Shown one piece after another: positions 24,710 to 36,900 of a stretch of 64,000 nucleotides of DNA. How positions within the stretch are numbered: position 1 is the stretch's first letter; every line of letters begins with the position of its first letter. Under the pieces are notes generated by a model. The model saw nothing but the letters and a program-made list of their open reading frames with translations. It searched no databases and had not been told where the DNA came from. The DNA comes from Hygrophila difformis (lineage: Eukaryota; Streptophyta; Magnoliopsida; Lamiales; Acanthaceae), in NCBI GenBank assembly GCA_030278955.1, contig JAOANR010000001.1:6622874-6686873 (forward strand), given 5' to 3'. Made by a program: the position numbers and the translations under genes.

Positions 24710-25094
24710 GATGCCCCCCTTGCGCTTTTAGTCGATGGAACTGAGACTGAAATTGCGCATATATTTTTCTAATTCCGTCGTCGGCAACTCCCCTTTTTTT
24801 ATTTTATTTATATGGCCGCCACTACCATCAATTTTTTTTTTGATGGCAGCCTTTTTTTTTAATGGCCGCCCCTTTAATTATGGTGGCCGCCCCTTTCATG
24901 GCCGCCCCTTTATGGCCGCCACTATTTTTTATTTTTTATTTTTTTATTATTATTTTTATTTTTTATTTTTTTTTTTAATTTTTTATTTATGGCCGCCCCT
25001 TTCATTTATGGCCGCCACTATTTTTTTTTTTAACGCCGCCACTCTTCCTCAAAAGCCTCCAGTCAGCCTGGCATCATGCAGCCTGATCAGCGAA

Positions 25095-25255
25095 CCATAC
25101 AACCTGCTCAGCTGATCATGCGGCTTGCTCAGCTAGTCATGCGGCCTGCTCATTTGATCATGCGGCCAGCCGATCATGTGGCCTGCTCAGCCAGTCATGC
25201 AGCCTGCTCAGCTAGTCATGCGGCCTGCTCATTTGATCATGCGGCCTGCTCCAGG
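25095..25255. repeat. short tandem CGGCCTGCTCA / TGATCATG repeats
   Basis: The words GCGGCCTGCTCA, GCTAGTCATG and TTTGATCATG recur about every 20-22 bases between the gag stop and the polypurine side. The preceding 24780-25040 is T-rich with repeated ATGGCCGCC words. Confidence 0.75.
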
Positions 25256-25365
25256 ATCCGCCATCAGGCCGCCACCCATCTTCATTCGGGCCGCCATCCC
25301 CGAGCGTCGTCCTCAGTCACCGACTACTCGGCCTCCAAGGCCGCTGTCGACTGCGTTCCGAGCCA

Positions 25366-26976
25366 CTACCCAGGGTTTTTATCACCCAAGGTTACTGCAT
25401 TGGCCACCACCCTTGGTTCGTCTTCCTCGTGTTTCAATTTCTCAAAACGAGTCCCGTGTATAGGTAGACGCTTCTCATCTTGTTCCTCAAAGAACTTTTC
25501 CAAGCGAGCCGCTCTCTCGGCCAGCTGGGCAAGGTCAGTTGCATCCTGCACAATTAAATGTTCTTTTAATTTCGGTAACATGTTAGCCACTGCTATATTG
25601 GCTATTTCTTTATCCGGAATTGCCATAGTACATCTGCCTTTAAGGCGTTGCAATCTGTTAATAAAAGCACTTGCCGTTTCATCGGCAAATTGTTTAGCGT
25701 TAGTGAGATCTGCAAGACTAACCTGTGACAGGGGAGTGTAGAACCTGTCATGAAACGCCCGCTCGAGATCAGCCCAATTTTGAATTGAATTAGGCCGCAA
25801 TGAAGCAAACCAAGCAAATGCGGGTCCAGTCAGAGATGAGCTGAACAGTCTTAGCTTCAGCCAATCATTGGCAGCTGCTTCGCCACATTGAGCAGTGAAC
25901 CTGCCCACATGTTCTACTGTAGACTTGCCATCGTCTCCCGAAAATGTGGTGAACTCGGGCATCTTGAAACCTCTAGGATAAGGCTGCATAGTGTCTACCC
26001 ATTCTGGGTATGGTTTCCTGTATGTGGGCCATTCCATCGGCCTTAATTGAATCCCGAAGTGTTGTTGCATCACATCTGCTAACAACTCGGGTGACACTAC
26101 GGGCATCTGCATAGGAGGCACGGCGGCCGGGAAATGGTTGGTGGCATGATGCTGCATGACGGCCGGGTATGGACTAGCGGCGTGATGCTGTATGGCGGCC
26201 GGATGTGAACTGGTGGATTGATGCTGTATGGCGGCCGGGTGTGGGCTGGAGGCTTGATGCACGGCGGCCAGGTGTGGGTTGGCGCCACGGCTCTGGGCGG
26301 CCTGAGGCAATGGGGAGGCGGCCTGATGATGGGCGGCCTGAGGCAATGGGGAGGCGGCCTGATGATGGGCGGCCTGAGGCAATGAGGAGGCGGCCTGATG
26401 ATGAGCGGCCTGAGGCAATGGGGAAGCGGCCTGAGGCATGTTCATGTGTCCTCCTCTAGTACCTAGATTATGTATGGCGGCTGGGATGGGAGCCGCCACT
26501 CCAAATGGTTGTATTGGAACAGCGCTAGATGCCATCAAGTATCCTGATTGAGCATACATCATGGGAGGTGGTGCTCCAAACTCAGATAGTGATGGCTGGC
26601 CAGTCCCCCAAGTCTTTTATAGACCGCCATACGGTCCTGTAACGCTTCGTGACATATTCATGCCAGGGATATATCCCTCTTGTGGAGTACGCAGGGATCC
26701 ACATATCCTGTCAGTTTGATCGGCCATGGCAGGCCGCAATACATCCATAAGGTGCCTTGTCAGTAAAGGCATGAATTCAGCCATCGATTCATTCATCGAT
26801 AGCCGTATTTGTTCCGAAAAAGTTGGGACTTGCATTATCCCCTGCGGTGGTTGGGAGGTAGTCGCCGTATTATCGACGTTCTCAGACGGTGTTCTTACTG
26901 GAGTTTCTTCATGTAGCGACATTTCTCTAAATCTTTGTGTTAAGTCTCTTACTACTCGTCCAGATCCGAGTTGCAT
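25366..26976 (-). pseudogene. retrotransposon Gag-like protein, interrupted by one stop codon
   Basis: The reading frame opens with ATG at 26976 and is closed by TAA at 26619-26617. It continues in the same frame from 26562 to a stop at 25366 (398 residues). The N-terminal piece of 119 residues has MNESMAEFMPLLTRHLMDVL. The C-terminal piece begins with an Ala/Gln/His/Pro-rich low-complexity stretch and then carries a retrotrans_gag-type core (MPEFTTFSGDDGKSTVEHVG, LTGPAFAWFASL, FHDRFY) and a helical tail (AERAARLEKFFEEQDEKR). No CCHC zinc knuckle was seen. Gag packages element RNA in virus-like particles; this copy is broken. Confidence 0.85.
26297..26440 (-). repeat. 36-bp tandem repeat within gag
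   Basis: About four copies of a 36-bp unit encode the minus-strand peptide QAASPLPQAAHH. Flanking sequence upstream has a related ~36-bp repeat (PAAIQHH type) at about 26140-26260. Confidence 0.85.
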
Positions 26977-27029
26977 ACACTTTCAAGCGGATATGGTTTC
27001 CACTTCGTGTCCCACTGGGCGTGCCAATT

Positions 27030-27619
27030 TGTTAACCAAGAATTTTGATTGAACAATATTTGAAGAGGATTACAAGGATTACTAAGGGGAATTACAATAA
27101 TTTAAGCAAAGCTGTAAAGGAATGGAAAATTGGCAGGAATGTAAAAACAGGAATTGAACTTGCAGAAATGAAACAAGTGCAGGAATGAAAAATTGAAAGT
27201 AAAGCGATCCTCTTTGGGTGTGTGTGGATGATTCGCTTCCTCTTGAATGCATCTCCTTTTATAGGGAGGAGGACTGACTCCTCCAGCATACGGAGCACGC
27301 GAGGCGGCGTGATTTCTGTGACAGAGGTTGGCGGCATGCGGCACACGCGGCGGCTTGATTGACAGGCGGCTTGACCTTCTGTGACAGAGGTTGGCGGCAT
27401 ACGGCGCACGTGGCGGCTTGATTGACAGCTTCCCTTGGTTATTATCCGGATAAATCTTGAATTGGACCGAGCCAAGAAAAATAGATTGGGCCTTTTGAAA
27501 GTGCGTCCTCTTTTTCCAGATATATTTTTACCAATTGGGTTGAACACTCTACATCAATAAATGGACCTTCAATATTGGACTAATAGGGATGGACCTTCAA
27601 TATTTTTGCTCTGTTAACA
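27030..27619 (-). repeat. 5' LTR of the gag-only element
   Basis: Same length and ends as the copy at 24120-24709. The minus-strand TATA-like CTATAAAAGG lies near 27257-27266. The primer-binding site abuts it at about 27008-27029. Confidence 0.93.
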
Positions 27620-28970
27620 GGTGGAAAGTTGGAAATGGTAAAACCTCTCTCTTTTGGTTAGACTACTGGACTGATATGAGTTTTACTATGCAGGAGTATG
27701 CTACTCGGGCTCTCACTCAATTGGAGCTGGACCGCAATGTTGCTTCATACATGTCTCCTTCAGGCTGGAATCTCCATGAACTCAGTACAGTCCTATCTAC
27801 AGCTGGCCTTCAGGTTCTTGATCGAGTTCCTGTGTTGTTGAATCAAAGCCTGGAAGATCGTCCCTTTTGAAGGCCTGCGTCTAATGGGATCTTTTCTATC
27901 CGGAGTACCATTGATAAGCTGTGGTCAGCCCAGCATCCTTCCCCCAATAAATAGCTGGAAGAATATTTGGAGGTGGCCTGTGCCTCATCGTGTCAGAGCT
28001 TTCCTTTGGCTCGCCTCTCATGATCGTCTTCTTACAGCTCTTGAACGTCAAAGGAGATGCATCTCTCAAGAGTATACTTGTTGGAAGTGTGGTGATATTG
28101 AGAGTGGTATACATGCCTTGAGGGATTGTCCCTCCTCAGCTTATGTCTGGAACAATCTTGGCTTCTCTTCCTTCAATAATTTTTAGTCATCCAATATTTA
28201 TGATTGGATCGCGGCTTCGGATTATACCAATATTGGCGAGGACAATGCTGACACTTTTGGTTTTGGAGCTTAGCTTATATGGAAATTTAGATGTAAGGAA
28301 TTGTATACCAATGAGGACATTCAGTGGAGGTCAGTTCATGCTACCATTAAGCGTTCTGTCCATCAGTTTTTAGCTGCTAGAAAAGAACTCAAACTTTTCG
28401 GAGTCAAGGCGTGGTGCTGTGCGAGGCCAGATGGGAGCGTCCCCCTGATGGATGGGCTAAAGCTAACTGTGATGGCAGCTTCTCCCATGGCTCAAGTCTG
28501 CCAGGGGCCTTCTCCGTGATTCTTCTGGTATTTGGCTGGGGGGTATTAGATGCAAGGGTTCCCTTCCGGACGCTCTACATGCAGAGGCTTGTGCTATTCT
28601 TCTTACATTGCAATTGGCTCGACTCATGGGGATCTCCAAGCTGGAAGTGGAAACTGATAATTTGGAAGTGTTTCATTTGATCAATTCACCTCATTTGGCT
28701 CCTTCTTCTATTCATCATTGGATCTTGCAAATCAAGGATATGGTTAGTTTGGATTGGGATGTCCGTTTTTCCCCATATTCCCCGTATTTGCAATGTTGCT
28801 GCTGATCGTCTTCTCAAAGGTCACCCTCTTTTGGAAGGCGTTCAACATTTTGTTAGGCCTCCAGAATATATGCTTGATGTAATTGCTTCCGACCGTTTAG
28901 GTCTGTACTACACTATGCAAGTTTTGCTATAATATGGCTACGGCCCTCCCTTTTCCCGAAAAAAAAAAAA

Positions 28971-29273
28971 GTATATGAGTGAATAGTAACCATTTGTCAA
29001 ACGTAGCTTAAAATAAAAAAAAATAAAAATTAAAAAAAAAATGGAGGAAGTAATTTTGTAACGAGCTTACAAATGATTGAGCCGACCCCTATAACAATTC
29101 ATTCTTCCAATCCAATTAGCACAATCAAATCCATTAGCAACCAAAAGCCTAACAATAAGCCATGATTGCTAGTACTAATTATGTGGGAAAACTAAGCGAT
29201 TATATGAAAATCTTATACAACGAATCTATGCTCATAATTTCCCTTGTTATTATGCCTCCAACATCATGAAAGA
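28971..29273. other. spacer between LINE poly(A) and the HIPP gene
   Basis: AT-rich with A-runs. It probably includes the 3' UTR of the minus-strand gene. Nothing else was seen. Confidence 0.4.
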
Positions 29274-29979
29274 CTATATAATAATGCAGCCTCTGGGATC
29301 TTCAAAGCTATGGCAAGGCATTCCCGGATTGTGGTCGCGGCCATTGGCAGCAGCCGGGTAATGATCGAAAGGGCCATGAAAAAACTCACTGTCATGAAAC
29401 ATAGTCCTCCTCCCATGATGTCTGCAGAACTGGTCACTGCAGAAGTGGTCATCCATTGGCGGCACATAGTTCTCACGCCTGTGATAATCTTGTTGGTGCT
29501 GCCGCTGCTGATCTTTCATATTGTCCGTGTTGTTTCCCGGGAAGCAAGAATTCTTGCAGTTGGGTTTTTCAGGGTTCTTGTTGAGGGACAAGATCTCTGC
29601 ATATTTTCCTGTTTCTGAAATTGTGTTGATGAGTGAATGGGCATCCACTCTGCCTGTTATTCTTACCAGATTCTCTTGTGGGTTTATGTTAATGGCGCGG
29701 ACACCTGGGACAAGAATTGGTTTGATTTAATTAGTGATCGATCAGACAAGTGGGAAAATAAAAGTGTACTTGAAAGTTTCACACATACCATCAAGTTTTG
29801 AGAGTTTTTTCTTCAGTTTCTTTTGATATGATTTGCAGCATATGGTGTTCACTTTCACGACAGTAATCTGCAGAGAATGGCATGAATATAAATAATACTG
29901 TACCATATTATATACAACATGATTCAACCGCCGAAAAGATATCAATCATTACCTGATTGGAAGCTGCCGGATATTCCAT
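29274..29979 (-). CDS. heavy-metal-associated isoprenylated plant protein (HIPP-like), atypical metal site
   Basis: Three exons join in phase to 178 residues: 29979-29953, 29867-29789, 29704-29274. An HMA-like ferredoxin fold occupies about residues 10-70: ITVVKVN, then KKLKKKLSKLDGVRAINI, then NLVRITGRVDAHSLINTI. The protein ends CIII, a CaaX box for prenylation, and the middle is rich in Asn, His, Asp and Arg (HHGRR, HFCSDQFC). HIPPs bind metals and sit at membranes or in the nucleus during metal and stress responses. The usual MxCxxC metal site is altered: the region reads TICCKS, so the first Met and the second Cys are replaced, though two adjacent Cys remain. Metal binding is therefore uncertain. 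The small first exon supports the start. Confidence 0.85.
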
Positions 29980-30965
29980 CTTCCAAGAACCTGCTTCAAT
30001 CTTCAACCACTAGCAAACATAGGGTTGTGAGTTGTGGCAAGCACTAGTAAAAGCATAAAAATGTAAATCCCATCGGATAAACTTTGAAGAGAAAAAAATG
30101 GTTTTCTTGGATATGAAATTCCAAGGTTTTTGGGGTGCAGAGAGGAGTAAATGGAAGACTAAGAAGGAAAGTTTCCAAGCGAGCATAGGCTATAATTTGA
30201 GAAGATCCTTGAAAGAAAGAAACTTAGCCACATTTGGATGGAATGATTTATATTTACTGATGAATTTAAAATGAAATATTTTGAAATCTTGAGAATTTAA
30301 AATAGTACTTCATGCATTTCAACTTCATTGTTTCTCGTTTGGAGAAAAATTTGAACTTTTATGCATGCTTCAAGAGAATGGATTTCAATTTTCAAATGCA
30401 CCCAAAGTCCCTATAGAATGGTTTCCCATCCACAATTCACCAGAATCAAAAATTAATCTCACCCCTTGACTTAGAGGCGAACCAATATAATTCATGCAAT
30501 TATTTTCCCCCTGAGATACCAAATCACATTTGCAATCAGAGATATTTAATTGTGATTGAGAGAATCAAGTGCATGATTACACTTCTTCATATATTCTTCA
30601 TATATGAGTGTCATGCGTGTGTATATCAGACACAAAGATTAACATATGCATCAAAAACCAGGAAAGATGTGATGTATTTCAGAAAAAAAGGGTTGCATAT
30701 ATTTCTCAAATTGGCAAGAGAATCTTGTCCCAATCACATCATATTACTGCCAAGTGAATCTATCAACATTTAATAAAAACATAGTAGTATCTATGATTTT
30801 GTCTCCTGACAGGCCAAAAGCAGCTAAAGAGTTGCATATGATATATGAATACACACACTGACAATGCTCAGAGGAAGTTGGTGGAATAACTGCCTCCAGC
30901 AGCCGTGGTGAATTTCAGACTTAGATGATAGAAACCCATGGTATTCAAGTGCAGGTCACTGAGAG
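29980..30965. other. intergenic region between the HIPP-like gene and LSM2
   Basis: AT-rich. 30235-30410 resembles a short repeat (CATTTGGATGGAATGATTTATA ending TTTCAAATGCACCCAAA), possibly a MITE remnant. No gene was recognised. Confidence 0.4.
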
Positions 30966-32511
30966 CTAACCACCCCGAGCCTCTCTTCTTGTGGCATCAT
31001 GAAGCAGTTCAACGTCAACTCCCTCAGGAGGCAACTGGACATACCTAACCACAGATCCTCTGATGAAGCAATTGCGCACTGAAAGCTGCAGATTATCATA
31101 ACAATGCACGAAAGTGTCAAATGAAAGTGAGAAGAAAATGAGAACGTAGATATACATTCACATTAGTTGCGCACATCATGAACCAGTTTCCCACATTTCA
31201 CTGCTACAAATTCACCGAGAGTCCATTTTCCATCACTGTGGAATGTGCATCATTTGGCTTAATGAAAACTCTACTTTAATATAGTATTTCCTCTGTTTTT
31301 TAATGTTTGCTATGATCCACCTAGCACGCAGTCCAATGCACATTTTTTAAATTATTAATAACTCAAGTTCGGTGCAAGTAAAAATTCTAAAAGTTCGATA
31401 TCTAAAAACTACAAGACGGGACGAATCTAACAAGATCTCACTTTGCTAAATTTTAACTTGTATAACTATGATAAAACTTTAAGTTAAAGTGTTTGTATGA
31501 ACAGTGTTACATTTACAAATGTAGCTATCTTTTAGAAACGGAGGAAGTACGACATTAGCAACAGTTATAAACAGAAGCACATCGTAAGACTGCCAGAAAA
31601 AATACGTTTATAAAACCCAACAAGGTGCATTACCCAGGGCAATAAAATGCACCAGCACGAGATGAAAACACACAATTTCATGGCAATAAAAGTTTGGAAA
31701 CATGGTCCTCACCAAATAGATTGCAAGAAAGTATAAAAACAATATTTGGTTGAAAGGTTTTTAGTCAGAGATGGAAGTATTCTATTCTCCTGCTATTCGC
31801 CATCTAAAACAACACAATTTTCTTCATATACTCTATGTTTCAAATTGAAATACAATGATTCTTACTTGGAAACCAAATGTAATGAATCCACTAACTTGAA
31901 AGGTTGAACCAGGAATACATACATAATGCTATGTACATGGATGTCAGAACATCATAAGGAAAGAAAACGCAGACTGGTTGCAGGCTAAACAAATTCTAGT
32001 CGTTAGAATACTAAAATGTTGGGTGAACCCTAGTCTGCCTTCAGGAGAGACTACAGTTAATGACAACCCAATCAAAAACCCTAGTTAAACCCATCAAAAA
32101 AAAATTAGGGAAATCAGGAACACGTCTCGAATTTTCCCTCACAACCCAGCCCGTTACATTCTACGAATATTATTATATTAACGAAGGCGAAAGGAAAAAT
32201 ATGAGAAACAACATACGTCAAGAATTGAAAGAAAATTCAGAGGGAGGAAAAAGATACCATATGGGGATATTTGTCTTGATCCACAACTCTAGTGTTCTCC
32301 AACTTAATATTGAGATATTGATCCACGGAATGGAGCGTCCCGCGAATTGCCAGATCGTTTTTCAATTCCACTGTGACTTCTCTGCCGACCAAATCCTTGA
32401 AATACGAGAAGAAAAGCTGCAAAGTGAAGCAAGACAAAACAGATTAATCCCCCGAGTGGCAATCAAAACAGAGAAAACAATGGAATAAACTTGAGAACAA
32501 TCCAATACCAT
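30966..32511 (-). CDS. LSM2: U6 snRNA-associated Sm-like protein LSm2
   Basis: Three coding exons join to 93 residues, the exact family length: 32511-32509 (the ATG only), 32416-32258, 31085-30966. The first coding exon contributes just Met before a GT. Exon 2 gives LFFSYFKDLVGREVTVELKN with the Sm1 motif and GTLHSVDQYLNIKLENT. Exon 3 gives Sm2, NCFIRGSVVRYVQLP, ending EARGG. LSm2 is a ring subunit of both LSm1-7, which promotes mRNA decapping in the cytoplasm, and LSm2-8, which binds the U6 snRNA 3' end in the nucleus. The sequence looks fully conserved. Intron 2 carries a Stowaway MITE, and another sits about 180 bp upstream of the start. Confidence 0.97.
31287..31547. mobile_element. Stowaway-like MITE in LSM2 intron 2 (degenerate ends)
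   Basis: Ends read TTTCCTCTGTTTTT and AAACGGAGGAAG between TA dinucleotides. The body has GACGAATCTAACAAGATCTC, a landmark shared with several other copies in this window. Confidence 0.7.
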
Positions 32512-32692
32512 CTTCGTTGGGTAGTAAAAGGGTTCCGAATTGCAGTATGTTTCGCAAGTCAAAAGTCGCAGAGCTTCCGCTGGGTGAACAAACGGAAACT
32601 GGAAGCCCAAGTGCCGACTGTGCGACTGGAAAAGAGAAAACCTTGCAAATGTATGTCCTTAACTCCTTACCGTGTCACAAAATTATGCAGTA

Positions 32693-33164
32693 CTCCCTCC
32701 GCCTCCGTTCGTTTCTTTTGTGCAGGTAATTTATGTGGTGGGGTGTGTTGAGGTTTAGTGGTTAAAGTGATGTGGGTATTTGTGTTTAAAATTTTAATGA
32801 ATTTGTTTAACTTTGATAAAATATTATTGTAATGATTTAATTAGAGAAAAATATTCAAGTGTGGTCTTGTTAGAATTGTCTAGACGTCTAAATTTAGAAT
32901 ATATATTTTATATAATTTTTATTTGTACAAATTTTAAAATATAAAGAATTAAAGAAATGTAAGGTACTTTTTGTAGAAAAATAAAAATGCATTGGGAGTT
33001 GTGCAGAATAGTAAAAGTGATTTAGAAACTATTAAGATTCTAATCATATCTATATTAATTAAATTTATCTAAAAAGGGAAAGTGGCCACAATTCGTGGGA
33101 CAGCCCAAAGAGAAATACGAGTCACAATTAAGAATACGAGTCACAATTCGTGGAACGGAAGGAG
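32693..33164. mobile_element. long Stowaway-like element upstream of LSM2
   Basis: Starts CTCCCTCCGCCTCCGTTCG and ends GTGGAACGGAAGGAG with flanking TA. At 472 bp it is longer than its relatives and lacks their shared internal landmark. No coding capacity was seen. Confidence 0.6.
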
Positions 33165-33902
33165 TACTACTAGTATATGTTACAAAAACAATTTTCCATT
33201 ACCATCAAATAATTTAATATCCCTTTGCTTTAAGCATGAGGACCACAATTAGGTTTCTCAAATCAAGGCCAATGAAAACTCATGGTAATTTTGGTTGGAT
33301 GGAATCAGTCGATTATTTAAATTTTCATATACACTAGTTTAAATATTGTACTAATACATTGTTTGACTAATTCAAAAATCAAGCGTCTATTGGTTAGAAC
33401 ACACTTGGAGACCACTAATGCCACAAGACTTACTTCTCCCTCCATTTGTAACTTCCATGTGTATTCTATTACATTCCATTCAAATAACCAAATGCACCAA
33501 ACACCATAAAATGCTCACACTCGGCCTTGAATAATAACACAACCCAAAGGAAATTCTTTTAACATCGCGAGAATTCAAACCATTACCAACTTAACAAGTT
33601 GTCCAAAGCTGTGTGTTAGGCTCAATTCTTTGGCGCACCGTAACATCATAAATGAGTCCATAGAACCTCAACACCAACTCAACACATTCTGCACCGGATT
33701 ACAATGACAGTGTCTTGTACAACTACATGCACCTCAAGGATGACAAGAATAAGAAAAGGAAACAGACAGCAATCATTTACAACTGTGCCTAGATATGGGC
33801 ACCTAGAAAAATGATCCTTTTAGATGCCCGTCACGACAAGGACCTAAGCTATCATCACTTTCACGGTAATAGAAACCTACAGGTAGATCACACAAGCAAC
33901 CT
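33165..33902. other. spacer between MITE and BPM 3' end
   Basis: AT-rich. Probably includes the BPM 3' UTR at its right end. Nothing else was recognised. Confidence 0.4.
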
Positions 33903-36900
33903 TCATAGTCTTTGTTTCACGCGCCTGCCGTTGACATCGCTTCCATCTAGAATAACTTCAGTCCCTTGCTTGCCGACAGCAATGGAGTGTTCGGTGATCC
34001 TAGCAACATACTCGAGCAATTCGGTAAGAACTTGGGGACAGCTTTCCTTGAGGTATTCAAAGCCATCCGTCTGCATGACAGCTGCACATTTTCCAGTTCA
34101 GTGACAACTCACAAAGAATCTCAGAAGTTAAGAGTTCAATAATTTCTTCGTTAAAAAATAGGGGCAGAAATGTGCAGCAATAATATGTTTGCTCTGTCAT
34201 AGCATAAAATGAACACAATCCGGAAACTAAATGAAAAGGAAACTCAGTAATTTCAAGCAAAATCCCACAGCCTCGAAGCAACCCAGGAATTAAAAGGCTA
34301 AGTAATGCACATCCAAATAAAAACCAAATAAAATGGTTATACCTCGTAGATTTTCAGGTTGTGCGACGAATTTCAGACAGACAGATTTTAGCTGGAAACA
34401 GTGGTGCTGTTCAGCCAAAGCCAATGTTGTTGCAACAGTATTTATAGCGACATCCTCACAGAGATTTGTCTCGCATAGCAACCTAAGCCTATCTAAACCA
34501 TAGCGATCAGCAGCAGCAAGCAGATGTTGAGACATCAAGGTCGATGCCCATTTGGAGTTCAGTCCAGTAAGCTCTTCCAAGTCTGGTAGTGTATCCCAGT
34601 ATATAAAATGAAGCAGAGCCTGCATCAGGGTACAAACAATGCTAAAAGAAAGTGACATGGAAAATCCCCCTCATACTTTAGATGGTAAATTAAGATCCAC
34701 TGGATTTGTTTGTATGCGAGCATGGATTTTTATCTATTTATATGAAGAATATCATAATTACAAACCGTGCACACATATTGAACAAAGGCTACTTGGAGTA
34801 GTGACGCATTCATACTGCAAACATGTCAAGGCACAATAAATATTTTGTCGAGAAAAAAATATTCATGTCAAACAATTCACCACCAGATAAAATTGACAAT
34901 TATCCAGTATTTCAGTCCCAGTAAAAATGAGGCTTAAACATGAATTTTAACGCTCCACATATCCCCTTTCAATAGGGGAAGCAAGCGACATGAATAAAAT
35001 AGAAGGAAAAGAATTATGGAAAGGAACACTAGAAAGATGAACTGCGGAAGGAAAGAATTACAGAAAATAAATTAAAATGAAGATCATCTGCATCTGGGAG
35101 GAGGGAACAGCCTTCATCTATTACAAAACAAGAAAGAAGAAACTACGTTTGTACACAAAAACAAGAAATTGGCACAAATGTACTTCTATTTGCAATTTTT
35201 TCATTTATCGAGAAACAAAAATTATGTAATATGTAAGTGATAAATAATACTCCCTCCGTTTCTTTAAAATTGAAACATTTGAATAGTTTTTATTATTTAT
35301 AAGTAATTTTGATTCAATTTTTTAATACGGTTATATAAGATTAAACATAGTCAAGTGGAATCTTATTGGATTCGTCTAGTCACGTAGTTTTAAAATATCA
35401 AATTTTTATAATTTTCACTTTTACACAATTTATAATATTAAGTGCTAAAAATATGCATTGGACTGCGCGAAATACCTAAATGTTATAATTTTTTAAACAC
35501 GGAGGGAGTATATATATATATATATATACACAACACTAATTTAGAGAGGAAAAAAAACAGAGATTTCAAAGTGACTTTCTAGAGAGCACTCCCATTCGAC
35601 AACTAAATTTATTCAAAGAACTCAGCTAATGAATTTGCAATGTATGACAAAATTCATCCCTCTGGTGAAATATATACTCGTGCCACAATGGGATTCACAC
35701 AGACAAATAAATTTACCAACTAATAGATGAAACAACAAAAAGTAGACCAGTGTGCTTATTGCAGATGAAAATAGAAAAGGGACAAGGCTTTCATAATTAT
35801 CTAGGCTTGATAAACGAAAAACAATAGAATGGAAAACGCTAGAACCCTCCAAGGGTTAGAGCTAATCAGAAAAATTATCCTAACAGTTATCTTCTAATTC
35901 ATCATGAAGAATACAACAGACATGCACAAAACATCATTGTGGAATGGAGAGGGATTAGAAGCAAACCTTAAAAACAGGTGCTTCCATATCTTCAACCTTT
36001 ATGCACTGTGTATTCTGATCTTTCATTGGACCATACAACTGAGCTCTAAATACAGGTGAACGAGCAGCAAGAATCAATTTATGAGCGGGAAAGGTTTCTT
36101 CATCAACTTCAAAATTTACATCAGTCCCTTCTCCACTTTCCAGAAGCTTCCCAAAATGCTCGCCAATGTCTGACGGCGGCAATGGTATTGAGTAGATCTT
36201 AGGTCCCTCTGTGCGAGACCCAACAACACCAACACAGCAATGAACATGAAGACAGTCATCTTTCAGGTAGTCAGATGTTTCCAAAGCAGATCTTTTAAAA
36301 AATCGTTTGTATCCCCTGCAGCCAAATTATAGTTAGCATCTGCCTTCAACCAATTCACCATGTGCTTTCTCTTAAGAAATTCACACCAAGAAGGCTCAAA
36401 AATCCATTGCACACATCAAAGATATAATGAAAATAGAAAGTTAAATCCAGCCAGTCGTAATAGGGAAACCTTTTCAGCGACAACCAAATTTATCAATGGG
36501 GTTAACAAAGCTTGAGAATATAAAACTGTTACACTTGATGCATATATAGTGGAAATTCCTACCATGTTTGTAAACATGGATATTTGGCAAGTGAAGTCAA
36601 GAGATAACAACAATTCATGGATGCACGAAAACAAGCTAATGGTAATTAGTAATTTCAAAATTAGCAATGAGAATTTTAAAAGAATCTGCAATAATTCTTG
36701 AAAATGGGTCTCACCACAAGGTTGGCATGCAAAACTTAGGCACTAAATTCTCTCACAGGATGTGTTCCCCGAACCCCACTTCACAAAGAATTGACAAACA
36801 GCCACTAAATAAAGCAACACGGATAATAGATAATACCCAATACAGAAACATTTCACATGAAACACCGATGATGATGCATCATTAATCCTAACTACGCAAA

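Larger units (their letters stand above)
24120..27619 (-). mobile_element. gag-only non-autonomous LTR retrotransposon (TR-GAG type)
   Basis: Two 590-bp LTRs bound a 2.3-kb interior, and GGTGG is duplicated at 24115-24119 and 27620-27624. Orientation is minus. Next to the right LTR the minus strand reads TTGGCACGCCCAGTGGGAC, a tRNA-like primer-binding site. Next to the left LTR it reads GCAAGGGGGGCAT, a polypurine tract. The LTR carries CTATAAAAGG on the minus strand. The interior encodes only a Gag-like protein. No protease, reverse transcriptase, RNase H or integrase was found, so the element needed enzymes from elsewhere. By eye the LTRs differ at about 14 of 590 sites, so the insertion is not brand new. 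Confidence 0.93.
23770..28970 (+). mobile_element. decayed 5'-truncated L1-type LINE, split by an LTR element
   Basis: Two halves (23770-24119 and 27625-28970) form one non-LTR retrotransposon. The first encodes the end of a reverse-transcriptase region (RLPARTINELEKICRDFLWG, then GGLGIRRLRDLNDALL). The second continues with WKVGNGKTSLFWLDYW, a zinc-binding RVT segment (FLWLASHDRLLT, then CWKCGD) and RNase H pieces (GWAKANCDGSF). Removing the insertion and one GGTGG copy joins the frame as IGW/KVGNG, which proves the halves were contiguous. An in-frame TAG follows LLMKSF, and several later frameshifts are evident, so it is non-functional. A 12-base poly(A) ends it at 28959-28970. It is related to, but diverged from, the LINE at 50.8 kb. 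Confidence 0.9.

Noticed and set aside
25076..25741. 221-codon plus-strand ORF rich in Ala, Cys and His
   Set aside because: It is antisense to the Gag frame and to the GCGGCC-rich repeats; its composition follows the repeats and no domain is visible.
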